From: Sphagnum magellanicum
Lineage: Eukaryota > Streptophyta > Sphagnopsida > Sphagnales > Sphagnaceae
Assembly (NCBI GenBank): GCA_021904315.1
Contig: CM038908.1
Span: 30,556,001-30,620,000, forward strand
Length of the DNA: 64,000 nucleotides
Direction: 5' to 3'
Of this stretch, positions 45,893 through 57,599 are shown one piece after another (within the stretch, counting starts at the first letter, position 1; each line of letters starts with the position of its first letter). A model generated the notes under the pieces. It was not told the origin of the DNA. It was given only the letters and a program-made list of their open reading frames with translations, and ran no database searches. Position numbers and translations under genes: made by a program.

Positions 45893-47005
45893 TTAGTTGT
45901 CAGATGATTCCTTGCCCTTGTGTTCAAGTCTTACGTCAGGCACCAACATCATCTTCTCCTCATCTTGTTCTGAAGTTTCTGATGGTTTGATAATAGCAGG
46001 AGGTTTTGGTTTTGTTGTTGTTTGCTGATATAGTACACCTCCACTTATGCAAATCAGTAGCCCAACCGTCCCAATTGCTGATGCATGCCTGTTCCAGATG
46101 AGTAAGTTGATAAGCACTGTTAAAAGCTTATTCACTACACCTAGTACAGTGAAGCCAGTTGCAGAGATTGTTCGCCGGCAAGAAAAGCCAAAGAAGGAGA
46201 TTGAAAGACCAAAGAGACAAGATAGTCCCACAGGCAGCCAAACCCCAAAAGACGCCCATTCTATTGAGTGCTCTGTTGTCTCACTTTGCAGCTGCAGTCC
46301 TTCCCCCATCAAGAAAAGCTCTATGGGAAAGAGAAGAAGAGCCTCCAGATTGTTGTATAAAACAAGACCCCATGTGTTCAACCCTATTGTCATGACAATG
46401 TGCTTGATGTAAACAAAATCTATGGACATGCTGGCAAGGTATGCCAATGCCCAGCCATAGGCGTGGAAATTGAATCCTGTGTCGGTGCTCACATAGATGA
46501 CAGAACCTCCCATGATGACTGCAAGAGCCAGCCATGTTTTTGAAGAGGGCCACGGCTGCTTCAAGTACACAGTCTCTCCAACTGCCACAAATAGAGGGAC
46601 AATGGATCGGAAGACAATGAACGTGTCCACGTTAGCATGTAGGAGAAGCTCACTGTTTGTGAAAAGAGAGAGGTAGAAACAGATTGCTGCTGGCAAAAAA
46701 CGCCACATTGTTTTGAGGTTAAGCTCATCGTGTTGCAGGACATTGAATCTGCCAAGTAGGTATACTGCCCCAGCACTTGTGGCATACTGGAGGGCTGTCA
46801 ATGCTCCTGGGAAAGGGAACTCCATTATAGCCCATTTGTTGATAATGGACAGAAGAGCTGCAGAGAGACAGTAGCCAATTGCAATACCAAAGACAGAGAG
46901 GTCCTTCCACCACCCTGCTATTTTCTCATTCCATGATACTGAAACCTCATGTGAGTGGCCATCCCTCCCTATCTCAGCATTCATTGAGGATTTATGCATC
47001 TGCAT
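45893..47005 (-). CDS. GONST3: GONST3-like Golgi GDP-sugar (nucleotide-sugar) transporter
   Basis: A 370-residue intronless frame of the NST/TPT superfamily with about ten membrane segments (roughly 36-57, 66-85, 101-122, 127-145, 157-175, 182-201, 208-232, 254-276, 282-302, 308-326). It probably exchanges GDP-sugar for GMP across the Golgi membrane. The GONST3 assignment rests on near-verbatim blocks: FTNSELLLHANVDTFIVFRS (115-134), IDFVYIKHIVMTIGLNTWGL (195-214), YNNLEALLLFP (217-227) and SATGFTVLGVVNKLLT (281-296), which carries the GDP-sugar-binding 'G..NK' motif. The charged cytosolic C-tail is variable. The start has an in-frame TGA nine bases upstream. A close alternative is the GDP-fucose transporter GFT1, but the 'TIGLNTWG' and 'SELLLHANVDTF' wording favours GONST3. 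Substrate specificity cannot be read from the sequence. Confidence 0.93.
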   Translation of the reverse strand: MQMHKSSMNAEIGRDGHSHEVSVSWNEKIAGWWKDLSVFGIAIGYCLSAALLSIINKWAIMEFPFPGALTALQYATSAGAVYLLGRFNVLQHDELNLKTMWRFLPAAICFYLSLFTNSELLLHANVDTFIVFRSIVPLFVAVGETVYLKQPWPSSKTWLALAVIMGGSVIYVSTDTGFNFHAYGWALAYLASMSIDFVYIKHIVMTIGLNTWGLVLYNNLEALLLFPIELFLMGEGLQLQSETTEHSIEWASFGVWLPVGLSCLFGLSISFFGFSCRRTISATGFTVLGVVNKLLTVLINLLIWNRHASAIGTVGLLICISGGVLYQQTTTKPKPPAIIKPSETSEQDEEKMMLVPDVRLEHKGKESSDN

Positions 47006-48700
47006 GGTCGCACATCATAGCACATGTGAGATTCAGTTTACTTCTTTTTGCCTGTGAATGAACATCTTCAGCTCTGCAATAAACTACCAACCTACCTTCA
47101 ACCAGGTATATCTCCTATGCACCAACATAGAAGAAAAGTGAAGAAAAGAGAAGAAGCATGTAAGGCCGAGGCAAGTTTCAAAAACCAATAATCCAGTTAC
47201 AAAAGAAGAGCCCACATGGAAAACTCAGTTTCATTCCTCCCTCTTTCTAAACCGATCATGGCAGTAACAAGCTCAAATGGGGAGATGCCAACATGAGCTC
47301 TTTCACCACCAAGGCATTCAAAATCCATATCCCAGCTTTACAGGTGAAAGATTCAAGTTTCCTCAGGACAGATGTCTCTGGCTGCAAGCCTGATGCATCT
47401 TGATCAGTACAACAGTAAGACCTGAATGCAGAAACAGTTGGATGCATCCCTCCCTGACACTAAAAAGTCATGGACACACCAGAAAATCATCAAGCATGGA
47501 AATCTCACTGACTTCGATTCCCATCAAATTCTCTTCTCAGGTTGAAGCTCAGGATATCCACTACACATAGGGACCTGTGATGGTACAATAGAGCTCACTT
47601 TACTCAGAGCCTTGCAAGCTCACCTAGGAGTGATTGCAAATGTTGCTAACCCACAATTCTTCACTGCAAACTGGCCTCAGATCTTCTGAATCAAACCTAT
47701 TTATGACAGAGGCATTTTTTTCACAACAGTGTAATGGACTAGCTCAATTGGCCTTGAGGAAGTTTGGAAAAGTAGACTTCCCTCCAGCACTACCACTGTA
47801 CTCACAAGTCAGTCTGTAATTATGCCACCATCCATCAGCCTGGAGTTAAACCTACATGGTGTAATCCATCAAAGAACTGCACTGCGACCTGCATCATGTG
47901 TTTGGCAATTCGGGAAGCTTGAAGAAGAGCACATGCAGAAACCATAGTGAATTCCCATCATGTGAAATAGTTTCACTGTTGCTGAGGAACTACTAACTTC
48001 AGGGGAAAACGTTCTAAAGTGGATTAAAAAAAAAAAACAAATTCTCTAACGATCATCGGTACAAAATCGCAAACAGGAACAACAAACTAAATAAAACAGA
48101 AATTCAATGGTACGGGAAACAAATACGAAGGAGAAACGTTTTTCTTCCAAAGCAGACCTAATAATAACTACAAGCTTTGAGCTGATATAGTTGAAATCCT
48201 CCTTTTGACTTCTTTCCTCTACAAAATTCTAAATACTTGAAAATAATTTCTTTGATATGCCGGAACAATTGATGTCGACAATAAGTCAATTTAAAGGAAG
48301 AAAAATTCACACAATATCTCACCTTGCAGAAGTTGCCTGCTCGTCGCGCTACCACTACTACAATTGCTGCATACTTTGAACAAGAAGACAGCTCGTCCAA
48401 TACACCAATACAGCCCGCGGACGCTTCCAAGACACCGTCAACAGAGCGCTAGCTTGCTCCTCCGCACTCCTGCCTCCTGTCCTTCCGTATATTCCGAACA
48501 GATTGCCGTGCAAATGGCGGACGGAAAACGAGCTGCACACAGCAGGCAGGCAGGCAGAGCACGGAAACGCAGAGCGGAGGAAGAAACAAAGCAGCAGCCG
48601 TCGGAAGAAAGCGTGCGTAGACCGATGATTGAAAGGGCCTTGGATTCGAACGGGAATAGGTGCTTTCAGCTAGTCGTCCCCCTCGCTCCTGTCCCACCTT
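47006..48700 (-). promoter_or_regulatory. GONST3 leader with a probable 1.2-kb 5'-UTR intron
   Basis: On the minus strand, CTTCTGCAAG|GTGAGATATT gives a strong donor (last exon base 48323), and TTTATTGCAG|AGCTGAAGATG gives an acceptor (first exon base 47073). The GC-richer DNA from 48323 to about 48690 would be the first, non-coding exon. A TTTATAAT box on the minus strand near 48715-48722 could be the core promoter. A (CAGG)n tract lies near 48543-48558. Inferred from sequence only. Confidence 0.5.
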
Positions 48701-48729
48701 GGACTAATACCCCCATTATAAAAGCTGGG

Positions 48730-50650
48730 GGGTACTTATTCGGTGACTAAACAAATTCATATAACAAGGACAATAATTAAAAAGGGTTCAACTTTTGAAA
48801 ATGTGGCCCTAGTATATGTGTTATCTATTATTGTAATAGCTCTAAAAAGTTATAAGAATATTAGATGTGTTGATAGTTTTCAAGTATTTACCAAGAGTAT
48901 ACGTATCTGCAAACAAAATTACTAGTTTAATATTTATTAGAATGTTAAGTTTCTAACCCAGCTCTACTCAATTAAAATGTTAGAATTCATTACAATAATG
49001 TAAGTTGTAATAATTGAATGGAATGATGTTTAAATTGCTAGATTTTATGTGGGAAGTAGTAATGATAAGCAATGAGGATATAGATTTGGATATCTTGCAT
49101 TTGACTAATAATTGGTATTTTAAATTGTAACTGTATTTGATTTTAATGCCACAGAATATTCATAAATCTTAAATGTTAAAAATGTCCTTATGATAGACCA
49201 GCCCATCACTGATCATCTGCCTATGACTGAACATTTATTTGTATCTTCATCATATGTGCTTCATTTTGAGTGATTTAAAATGTCATGGGAGCACTACCTC
49301 AAGCTTTAGAAATCATCTTTGCAGTGCAAATGAAAAGGAGCAATGAAAACATAACAAGAAGAAAAATAAGCCTTCCAACTTACAAATCATATCGTTTTTT
49401 TTTCTTCTCTTTGGACCCCTTTTATTTTCAAATCTCATAACTTTCTTATTTCATATTCATTTTAAACGATTTAAAGTGCTATAAAAGCGCCACCTAAAGT
49501 TCTATAAATCATCTTTCAACTCTAATAATAATAGAACAACATACAATAAAGTTTTTTGATGTTCAGGAATCAACCTTTGTGATGTTTGATGGTTTGTTTT
49601 TTTGAGTTCTTGACCTCTTTACTTTGGGGGGTTATAATTTTTTAATTTTTTTTTACGATTATTAGTGTGTCAAATGCATCAAGAAAAGGGGTTCAAGTTT
49701 TGTTTGGACACTAGAAACAATGGAGCCCTCCCCTTGGACCTAGCCTACCTTGAATGCTTAAGTGTTCAATGACAGGTTGATCTACCCCATTGGATGCTTA
49801 ACATCTGGAGGAGTTCCACCGTATGATCTGGTGTGGCACAGGTTTCGCTCCCTTATTTGCACTAATCATCAAACCCACACTCTTAGCAGGGTTTCCTTTA
49901 AGGATTTTGTGATGTGGCCAAAGTGCCAATCATACAGAAATAATTTAATGAAATTCAGCTACATACTAGCTATGAAAGTTGGAACAAAACATAATCCTTC
50001 TATATTCTTGAGTACTTATTGAAACTTATCATAAAAATCTGAAAATTTGATTTATTTTTTTCAAAATATAGCGAATTTGGGCAAAATTTTTCATGAGAAA
50101 CCCTTTGTATAGGTTGAAATCATGTTATTCAGGCTGAAATTTGGTGAAAATTCCCCAGTAAAAGAAACACTAGCTCTTAGGATGGGGTATTATTTAAGCC
50201 AAAAACCAGCTTTTTAAAATAAAATTTGCATGCTGCCAATAAGATGGCTGAATATCGTAGTGCCTTTACAACTTTGGCACCAAACTGCCGAATATTTAAT
50301 TACATTTGAAAACTTAACTTCAACACTTGCTTTTTTCAATTCTGAAATTTTTGGCAAGTAATGGTTATAAAAAATAATAAACAAGACATTGCCATTGTTG
50401 TGGAGTGGTATAGTGTGCCTAAACTGGCTCACTATCATCAAGTCTCTGATATGAGAGGTATGTGGTTCAAAACATAACAATTGACTAATTTAATTTTATT
50501 AAAATTTTGGTATAAATAATAAATAATATTTCAAAAGTTCATCAAAAAAAATTTTAAAAAATAAATTATGTTGAAATGGTAAAGGTACTATGATATGCAT
50601 GCTCTCAAGAGGGCCCATATTTTTCCTGGGGTTAGGTGTGGGGTGGGGCA
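48730..50650. other. AT-rich intergenic DNA, no gene seen
   Basis: An imperfect duplication of about 90 bp recurs near 49271 and 49468 (GATTTAAARTG, then CACTACCT- or CGCCACCT-like, then AATCATCTTT). 49740-50020 contains an 86-codon open frame without family resemblance. Confidence 0.45.
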
Positions 50651-50653
50651 TCA

Positions 50654-51055
50654 TGTTGGAACATACCTTTAGATGCAACCATGTCTCAACCATTAGGTTT
50701 GTGTGGTGGATGTCCTAATCCCCAACCATTGTAACTACTGAAGCACACATTAACCCTCCTCCCACTCCTTGGTGCTTAGTGATCCCCATGGCTCCATGTC
50801 CATATTATGATGGTTGGCCCATGTATATACTACATGCAATCAACGCATCCTCCTTGCCCCCATGGTCACTTCAAGTTTAGGCTGTTTTGAACTTTGGTCC
50901 CTTTTTATGTATAATTTTTTTCTAATTCCATCATGCAGTTACACCTTAGTTGGGATGACTATGCATATGAATACTGATGTATGTTTGATATTTGTTGTAA
51001 TATCCTCAACCATGCAATTTCAAATTTAATATGATATCACAAGGTGTAGGATTTT
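50654..51055 (+). mobile_element. Possible degraded Ty1/copia-type LTR and primer-binding site
   Basis: TGTTGGAACATACC at 50654 resembles the usual start of plant copia LTRs. About 375 bp on, TTTCAAATTTAA is followed by TGATATCACAAGGTGTAGG (about 51033-51051), which resembles a mutated tRNA-Met primer-binding site (TGGTATCAGAGC). No coding domain follows, and the second LTR and target duplication were not found. Tentative. Confidence 0.3.
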
Positions 51056-54000
51056 GCATAAGACATGCAAGTGGTTTTGGGTTCACAATTGTAGGGGGTG
51101 GGGGAGGGGGGGGGTGTTTGAACACATTTCAAAATTATTCAAAAAAAAATTGAAGTCATTTTCTCCAAAAACACTAATCTGAAGGTGAACAAAGAAGATT
51201 GTTAAAGAAAAACAAAAAAAGTAATTGGTTCTCACCAAATTTGAAGTATAAAAATGCAATCAATTAGATTTGGTAAAATATATGTGGGGTTCCCAAAAAT
51301 GTTTGCACCATGTCAACTATTTGGGTGGACCTTAAATTCAAATTGGCTATTTTCTATTTAAATGGAAGGATTACATATATGCACATAAAAGATGAATTAT
51401 GAAAATATACATGTTAAAGCTTCACTTGGTGAACTAAGGTTGAATATTACTACCTCAGTAATATGTTGAAAATCTTGTATTAGATCATCTTGCCATACTT
51501 CAAAACATGGTATGAACAACACATAAATTATTAACTAAAAATGTGTTTAAACAAAATCTTCACTAACTTACTTGCATTAAAACATAAATATCTATTTTAT
51601 AAATTCGTAATTATGTATTTAAAGAATTCATATATATTTTTATGGATACTGATAAAATTATTGAAACAAACATAATATATCATGCAAGTTGCAGTATGGA
51701 AGACATAGTACTGTGCTAAAATGTGGAGTCTTTGCAATGAATCATTGAATATGGTTTGGTACTATGAGATGGAGAAATTATCAATTTGAATTTTCAATTA
51801 ACCCATCCAAGCACCTATAATTTAAAGTATTAAGATCGAGGTTTTTTCTTTATAATTAAATTTATCTTGAAAAATGATGTGCCTAGGTTGGTTAAATTTC
51901 CCTGAATAATTGTCATATAAAAAATTAAAACTCTGATTTACTCTTAAAATATAACTTCTTTAACACTACAGGACGGTGACATGCATGAGGTACTTAACAC
52001 CTCTGATAGAAGCATATGGTATCATCATGCACCTGAAAATTACACTTGTGACTTGATTTCACACTTGGTGAAAAATGGCTTGTTCCTTACACACTAACCC
52101 CATGTGAACTCTTCACTATTCCTATACCTAAAAGTATTAAATAAGTTGGAGAAGCTCATATTATGCATTGTGATTACAAGATAGGAAGTTCATCTCTTGA
52201 GGATGAATGTATCATGACCATATTATCACTATCTAAACATCAATTCAATAACCCTCAAGTTGTTGGGTACACATGATTACCACACAAGTGCTTATCATGA
52301 GTTCACGAGTATAACATGAGTATGTTATATGGGAATGCTAGCTATAGTAGAGCTGACTAGGCCAATTGGTTATTGAAACCATGTAGGTACGTATGGGTTA
52401 AACCTAAGTGCAGAATTTGGCAATAGTGCCCTTGTTATGGGAGGTAGAGAGTAACCTACTTTAAAATTGAGGTAATAGTTTTCTTCATTGTCCAATGACT
52501 TGACCAGTATACATCATTTTGCAAGTAGAAATTTATTGAGGACAAATCCACAGTCAAAGAGAATGTGTTTCTTCTCACACAAATTGTTGTGGGTCATGAC
52601 ACATGTGTGAGATAAACTTTGTAGTTTCATCCATTACAATGTACAATATTTAATGTTTATTGTGGTGTGTATTACACTAAAATGACAATTTGACATTAGG
52701 TACTGTCGCATGTAAAACCTGATTTGGAGTTCATGTCATTTGTTGTTAGAGTACGCCCACTTGTAGTGGGTACTTAGGCCTCCAACAATATTTGTCCATT
52801 CAAGATTATTTATTAAATCTTTGCCAAAAACACTATAAACATCAAATTAAAACTATAAGACATGCTAGGCAATTAATAATAGCTCAACACCTAGATCAAA
52901 TAATTAATCAAGCCAATCAACAATAGGTCGTACATTGTGCAACGGGGATGAATGAATCAATTAGCCATTTCATAACAGGTGTTTAGATTGAACAATGGCT
53001 AATGCTAACCTTTGCATTATTTGTAAATATGCTAGTAAAAAACCATTTTTGATTAAAATATGATGCGTTGAACCAAAATGGATGTTATAGTCACTATTTT
53101 TTTTATAAGTGATGGAATGTAATTGAAGATTATAGGATAATCCATATTGAATGTTTTATGTTTTGGACTTAAAAATGTGTGATAATTTATATGTGTAATG
53201 TATTACATAAATGTTTTTGCAATTAAGAATAGTTACACTATATTATTTTTGGATTCTTAAATTTATAGATATGTTGTGTTACGTGTTACAAATATGAATG
53301 TAAACTTTATTTCCCATGAAAAAAAATAAAAATAAATTTCAATCACATAAATTGATCATAGATGACATGTGAAAACCAAAATTTGAGAAATAAGTTATTT
53401 GTTTTTCTACATGTGCAATCTAAAAAGAAATATCTTACAAAGTTGATATTGGACATAAAAATGAAAATTAAAGAATAAATTGAAACAATATGTTTGTACT
53501 ATTAATATGAAAAATGATGTAAAACCAATGTGTTCATTCAATAAGGCCTAAAATAAGATGAACACTTAACAATTTTCAAGTTTAAACATAAGTATAATTG
53601 GAAAAATAAATGAATAAATGAAATTAAAAAAACCTCACAATAATATATAGGGAAACAATAAGCTATATATAAATAAAGGTGATCGAGTCATTTAAAAAAA
53701 GGTTATGGGTTTTCGAAAATGACCCTAACACTAGGGCTTAAGGGCTTGGAATTGTGAGTGGATTAACAAAAGGATTGCAAAATTTGTATGTTTATGTGTG
53801 AACTTTACATTTGTTCAAATTGGTCTGCCACACTATACTTTCACCCTTTTTTGAATGCAACTAGTAAGTTTTTCTTTTGCATCATCCAATTGGATTGCTA
53901 TGCAATGTGTTGGTGGAGCTGCTCTCATGTTTTTAAGCAGTCGTATAAAGAGGACTCTTCACTCTGCACAAAATTCTGAAACAAGAGTTTTCCATGGTCG

Positions 54001-54840
54001 ATTCCATGTTGGAGTGCTTTAGTTTGAGAGTGCATAGCACAGTGGGGTATTCTTCCAATATGGGAAAATGCTGAAACTGTCAATGGATTCGGATTATCAC
54101 ACACCTTCACACTCCTAGATGTCTGCTATGTGCATATGTCACAACCTGACTTTCTGCCCATAACCATGGAAACTAGTTGGGTGTAAGCATTGCCTTGCAA
54201 GTGAGCAAAGATCTGAGAAGTGGATGTGCAGTGTGATAGGTAATCTTCCTTGAAAAAAGATCACCAAAACTAGCAGAGCATTTGCAGGGTTTGCTCTGGT
54301 CTGAATCCATGATGTACACTGCACATGCACCTTTGTTGGACTATTGAAGAAAGATTTCTGGTGCAACAAACTTGCACTCAAGAATGACAAGTTTTTGAGC
54401 TTCAAATCAGGGGCTTCAAGTGATGAGAATGCAAGTTCTCTAGTCCAGATCTGCAGGTATTAAGTGTTCTCACATCTCAAGCATAAAATGCAAGATTTCC
54501 AGCACTGTGCTGCTTAGGGCAGCCCAATATGCAAATCCCAAGTAACCAACTAGCAAATTCCTGAAACTGGATGAACCCCAGGGGTTGGTATGTCACTAGT
54601 AAAGGTTCAACTGCTTCCAGATCAATGTGGGTTCAATTGGGTTGTGCTAGATGTTACACTGTGATAGCTAAGCTCACTGATAAATCAATGATAATTGAGC
54701 TGCTTGTGAGGGGAGAGTGGGCAAACATGATGTCATGACATTCTAGCAAGTGTCAGGATGCAAAATGTGGGTAAAATGTCGCTTAGTAAGAAGGTTTGCT
54801 TTTACTCCAAGGATGTGAGTTGCAGACAAACCATACTTGG
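51056..54840. other. AT-rich relic DNA without recognisable genes
   Basis: A G-rich run lies at about 51095-51117. 51960-52600 has longish broken frames that may be old coding relics, but I recognise no family. From about 53760 the composition becomes more balanced, without gene content. Confidence 0.45.
53701..53742 (-). repeat. Single arm of the TAAAGCCC foldback family
   Basis: On the minus strand it reads TTAAGCCCTAGTGTTAGGGT followed by CATTTTCGAAAA, matching one arm of the complete foldbacks. No partner arm is nearby. Confidence 0.5.
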
Positions 54841-55122
54841 TATGAACAACAGGCCAGGGTGAATAACAGCCACCAGCACGCCTTGAGAGATGGACAGTGG
54901 GTGGAAAGGAAACACTTTTTCATTGGGTTTTAGTTTCCTTTCTAACCACTATGGTTAATTCAGTTTCCATTCTTTCCATGGTAGTAACAAACAGTCCAGG
55001 GTGAACCAACAACCATGAAGCACACCATGAGAGATGGATGGTGGGTGGACAGGAAAGATTTTTCATTGGGTTTCAGTTTCCTTGCTAACCACTATGGTTA
55101 GCTCAGTTTCTGTTTTAACTAC
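54841..55122. repeat. 142-bp tandem duplication
   Basis: CCAGGGTGAA, GAGAGATGG, TTTTTCATTGGGTTT, AGTTTCCTT, TAACCACTATGGTTA and CAGTTTC occur in order twice with an offset of 142 bp. A run of CTACCTACC words follows at about 55118-55230. Confidence 0.85.
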
Positions 55123-57599
55123 CTACCTACCAGCAACCCACTAGTCATTACCAATTGTAATAACCACTTGCATGCATTTTACAAGTAGCTACTAGCCATC
55201 CAACATCCTATCTACCTACCTAGCAAACCTATTCATTACAGGAGAGGTCACCTATTCTGAATCATAAGAGGCTTCCAATGGATGGTCTGCTGGTTGCTGT
55301 TGGTTCACTCTGGCCAGGATAACACATATACTAGGTGAGGAGGAGACACAACAAAATTGTAGAGAGTCATGAGAAACTAGGTGAAGAAATATTAGGGGAG
55401 TTGAATATCTCCAACACAACTTAAGTTAGTGTGATGTGTCAAATACAGCTCTAAGAGTGTTTCGTTGCAAAAAAGGGTACATTGAACATTTCAAAGCTGG
55501 GAATCAAAGTGAAGTCAAATACATCTAAAAAGTCTAATATTGTTGTCTGAACTACATATAAATCCCATGGAGCATTCAAGACTCTGAAGCTGAATAGGGA
55601 ATTGATGTTGAATGCTATTATCATGTGTGTAAAGGCTCTTGAACTTTCCCCCAGTCCACCAAAAACTAGATGCCTTGTCTGAATTATTTAGGCTTAGAAT
55701 CAACAAGTTCGATATAAAGTGGCATTTAGCTTGTGTGGGTGCCTTAGTGGGTTGGGTGGGATAGGGCCACCAAAAAGCAAAGTTTCTTGAGAGAACAAAA
55801 AAAGCAGAGGGGGAACCTATGTCCACTATTGTTTAAGCTCAGGAATCGAAGCAAAAGTGGGTCTGCCATGCAATAAGTCCTTGCCAAATCTGTCTTTCTT
55901 GAGCACCACTTCATCATAGGTCAAATCAGCATTCCTTGGCTCCACCAGCTCCTGTTCCAAGATAACCTTTGATGCAGCCAAAATGCTACATGATACACTT
56001 TACCATGTTTCTTTCAAATAGGTGTCACGTTTTGGGATCTGCAGCTGCTCCTAATGTGGTTAGCATGTTTCATTCATTCACCTGTCAGTTAACAACCTCG
56101 GCAAAAAGTCAATTTGCTATTTGGGTGACCTCCCTAAGAGCAATCAATCTCCCCTCCAAGCTGGAGTGGGAGGCTTTGTGTAATTTCCATGTGAGGGAGG
56201 CCTTTTGCTAGTAGGGTACATGACCTTTTATTGAGATCAATCTCAGCCATATAACTAAGGAGTTGCTGATTTTGTGATCCCAATGAAGGCGTTGCTAATA
56301 GGGTATACCAACCTTTCATTAAGATCAATATGAGTCAGGGTTTCTTTTACTAACGAATTTTCGCCAAATCCCTACCTGAAAAATATGATTTTGACCTATA
56401 TGAAGGATTTTCCATGAAAAGAGTGGTCCAAAAATTCACCAGATTTCCAAATTTTTTTAAACAAATGGTTAGATTTTTATTATTAGTTCTAGTAGGTAGC
56501 CAAACATATAGAAAGATTTTGATTTTTTCTTGCTTCCATATTGGTACATGTGGCCAAATTTGGTTAAATGACTTTTGAGATAATAGCCATCTCAACTACA
56601 TCACGAAATTGGAAAAAGAAACCCTAATTTGTGCCATAGAAGTTTAGAATCAAAGAGTTTCATTGTTTATTTTCATCCATTGCAGATGACATTCACATCA
56701 TAGGTCCCTTTCAATAGTATCATTTGCTTATGAACATTTTCAGACTTAATTTCGTGCGATAGGTCTTTCTATCCAATTTTTAAAATGTGCTACATGGTCA
56801 CCCTTTGGTCTACGACTAGATTTTAACACCCCATCCTCGTTTATCACCCCATTCGAAGGAATTTGAATCTTGGGGGTTTTCTTGGGCACTTTAACTTTCA
56901 TATCATCCTTCATCAAATATGCTTTACAAGAAGATGTTTAACATGTGGACCTTTTCTTGAGAATGGGTGATGTTTATGTGGCTTTTGGAATTCAAATTTA
57001 TTGTTTTGTGCAACGCCCATCATATATTTTATGATGCACACCTTCATTTCCCACCTTCATAAGGTCCTTTATTTCTTTTGACTCCTCCTTCCATAAAATG
57101 TTTGGATGTTTTTGGGGTCCAAAATCCTTTGATAGCCCAAAAAGACTTTTAGCTGATAAACAATCCTCCCTCCCAATAACCTTTGATGGAGTCGGGTTCA
57201 TATTGACATACACCATTGCCCCAACAACCTATTTAAGGAGTTGGGCCCTTGTTGTTCTAGTCATAGTTGCTTAGTTTATGATTGATCAATGTTTTTTCCT
57301 TCTTGAAATTTTAACACAAGTTGACAATAACACATTTCTTTTCCAGCAACACCTCAACACAACATGTGATTTTTTACCACCCCTAGCTCGTGCGTGTTTT
57401 CCTCCATTTGAATAATTCATTCGGTAATAAATGGTTCAACTTCAAGATTCCATCTTGGAATGTTTGCACCATCATACCCTTTCCAACATGCTTTCTGATG
57501 GGACATTTGAGGTTTATCTGAAGATAATTGAATTTTCTCATGTTTTAGCCCAAGGGCAAGTGTTTGGCTTATAATTCAACTAGTTTTCCTAGCCTTTTG
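55123..57599. other. Relic DNA, no gene assigned
   Basis: About 56,300-57,230 has gene-like broken frames, for example 56998-57216 minus. It may be the upstream part of the retroelement relic that follows or a different element. I cannot name a domain. Confidence 0.4.

Noticed and set aside
45893..46913. Overlapping frames inside GONST3 on both strands (for example 46047-46412 plus, 46281-46553 minus)
   Set aside because: Shadows of the transporter frame, which carries the family motifs without interruption.
48364..48750. 128-codon plus-strand frame
   Set aside because: It lies antisense to the inferred GONST3 first exon; its Arg/Gln-rich translation comes from a GC-rich leader and a CAGG microsatellite.
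50395..50475. tRNA-like stretch with A-box-like TGGTATAGTGTGCC and B-box-like GGTTCAAAAC
   Set aside because: The T-arm does not pair and no acceptor stem forms. At best it is a decayed tRNA-derived SINE head.
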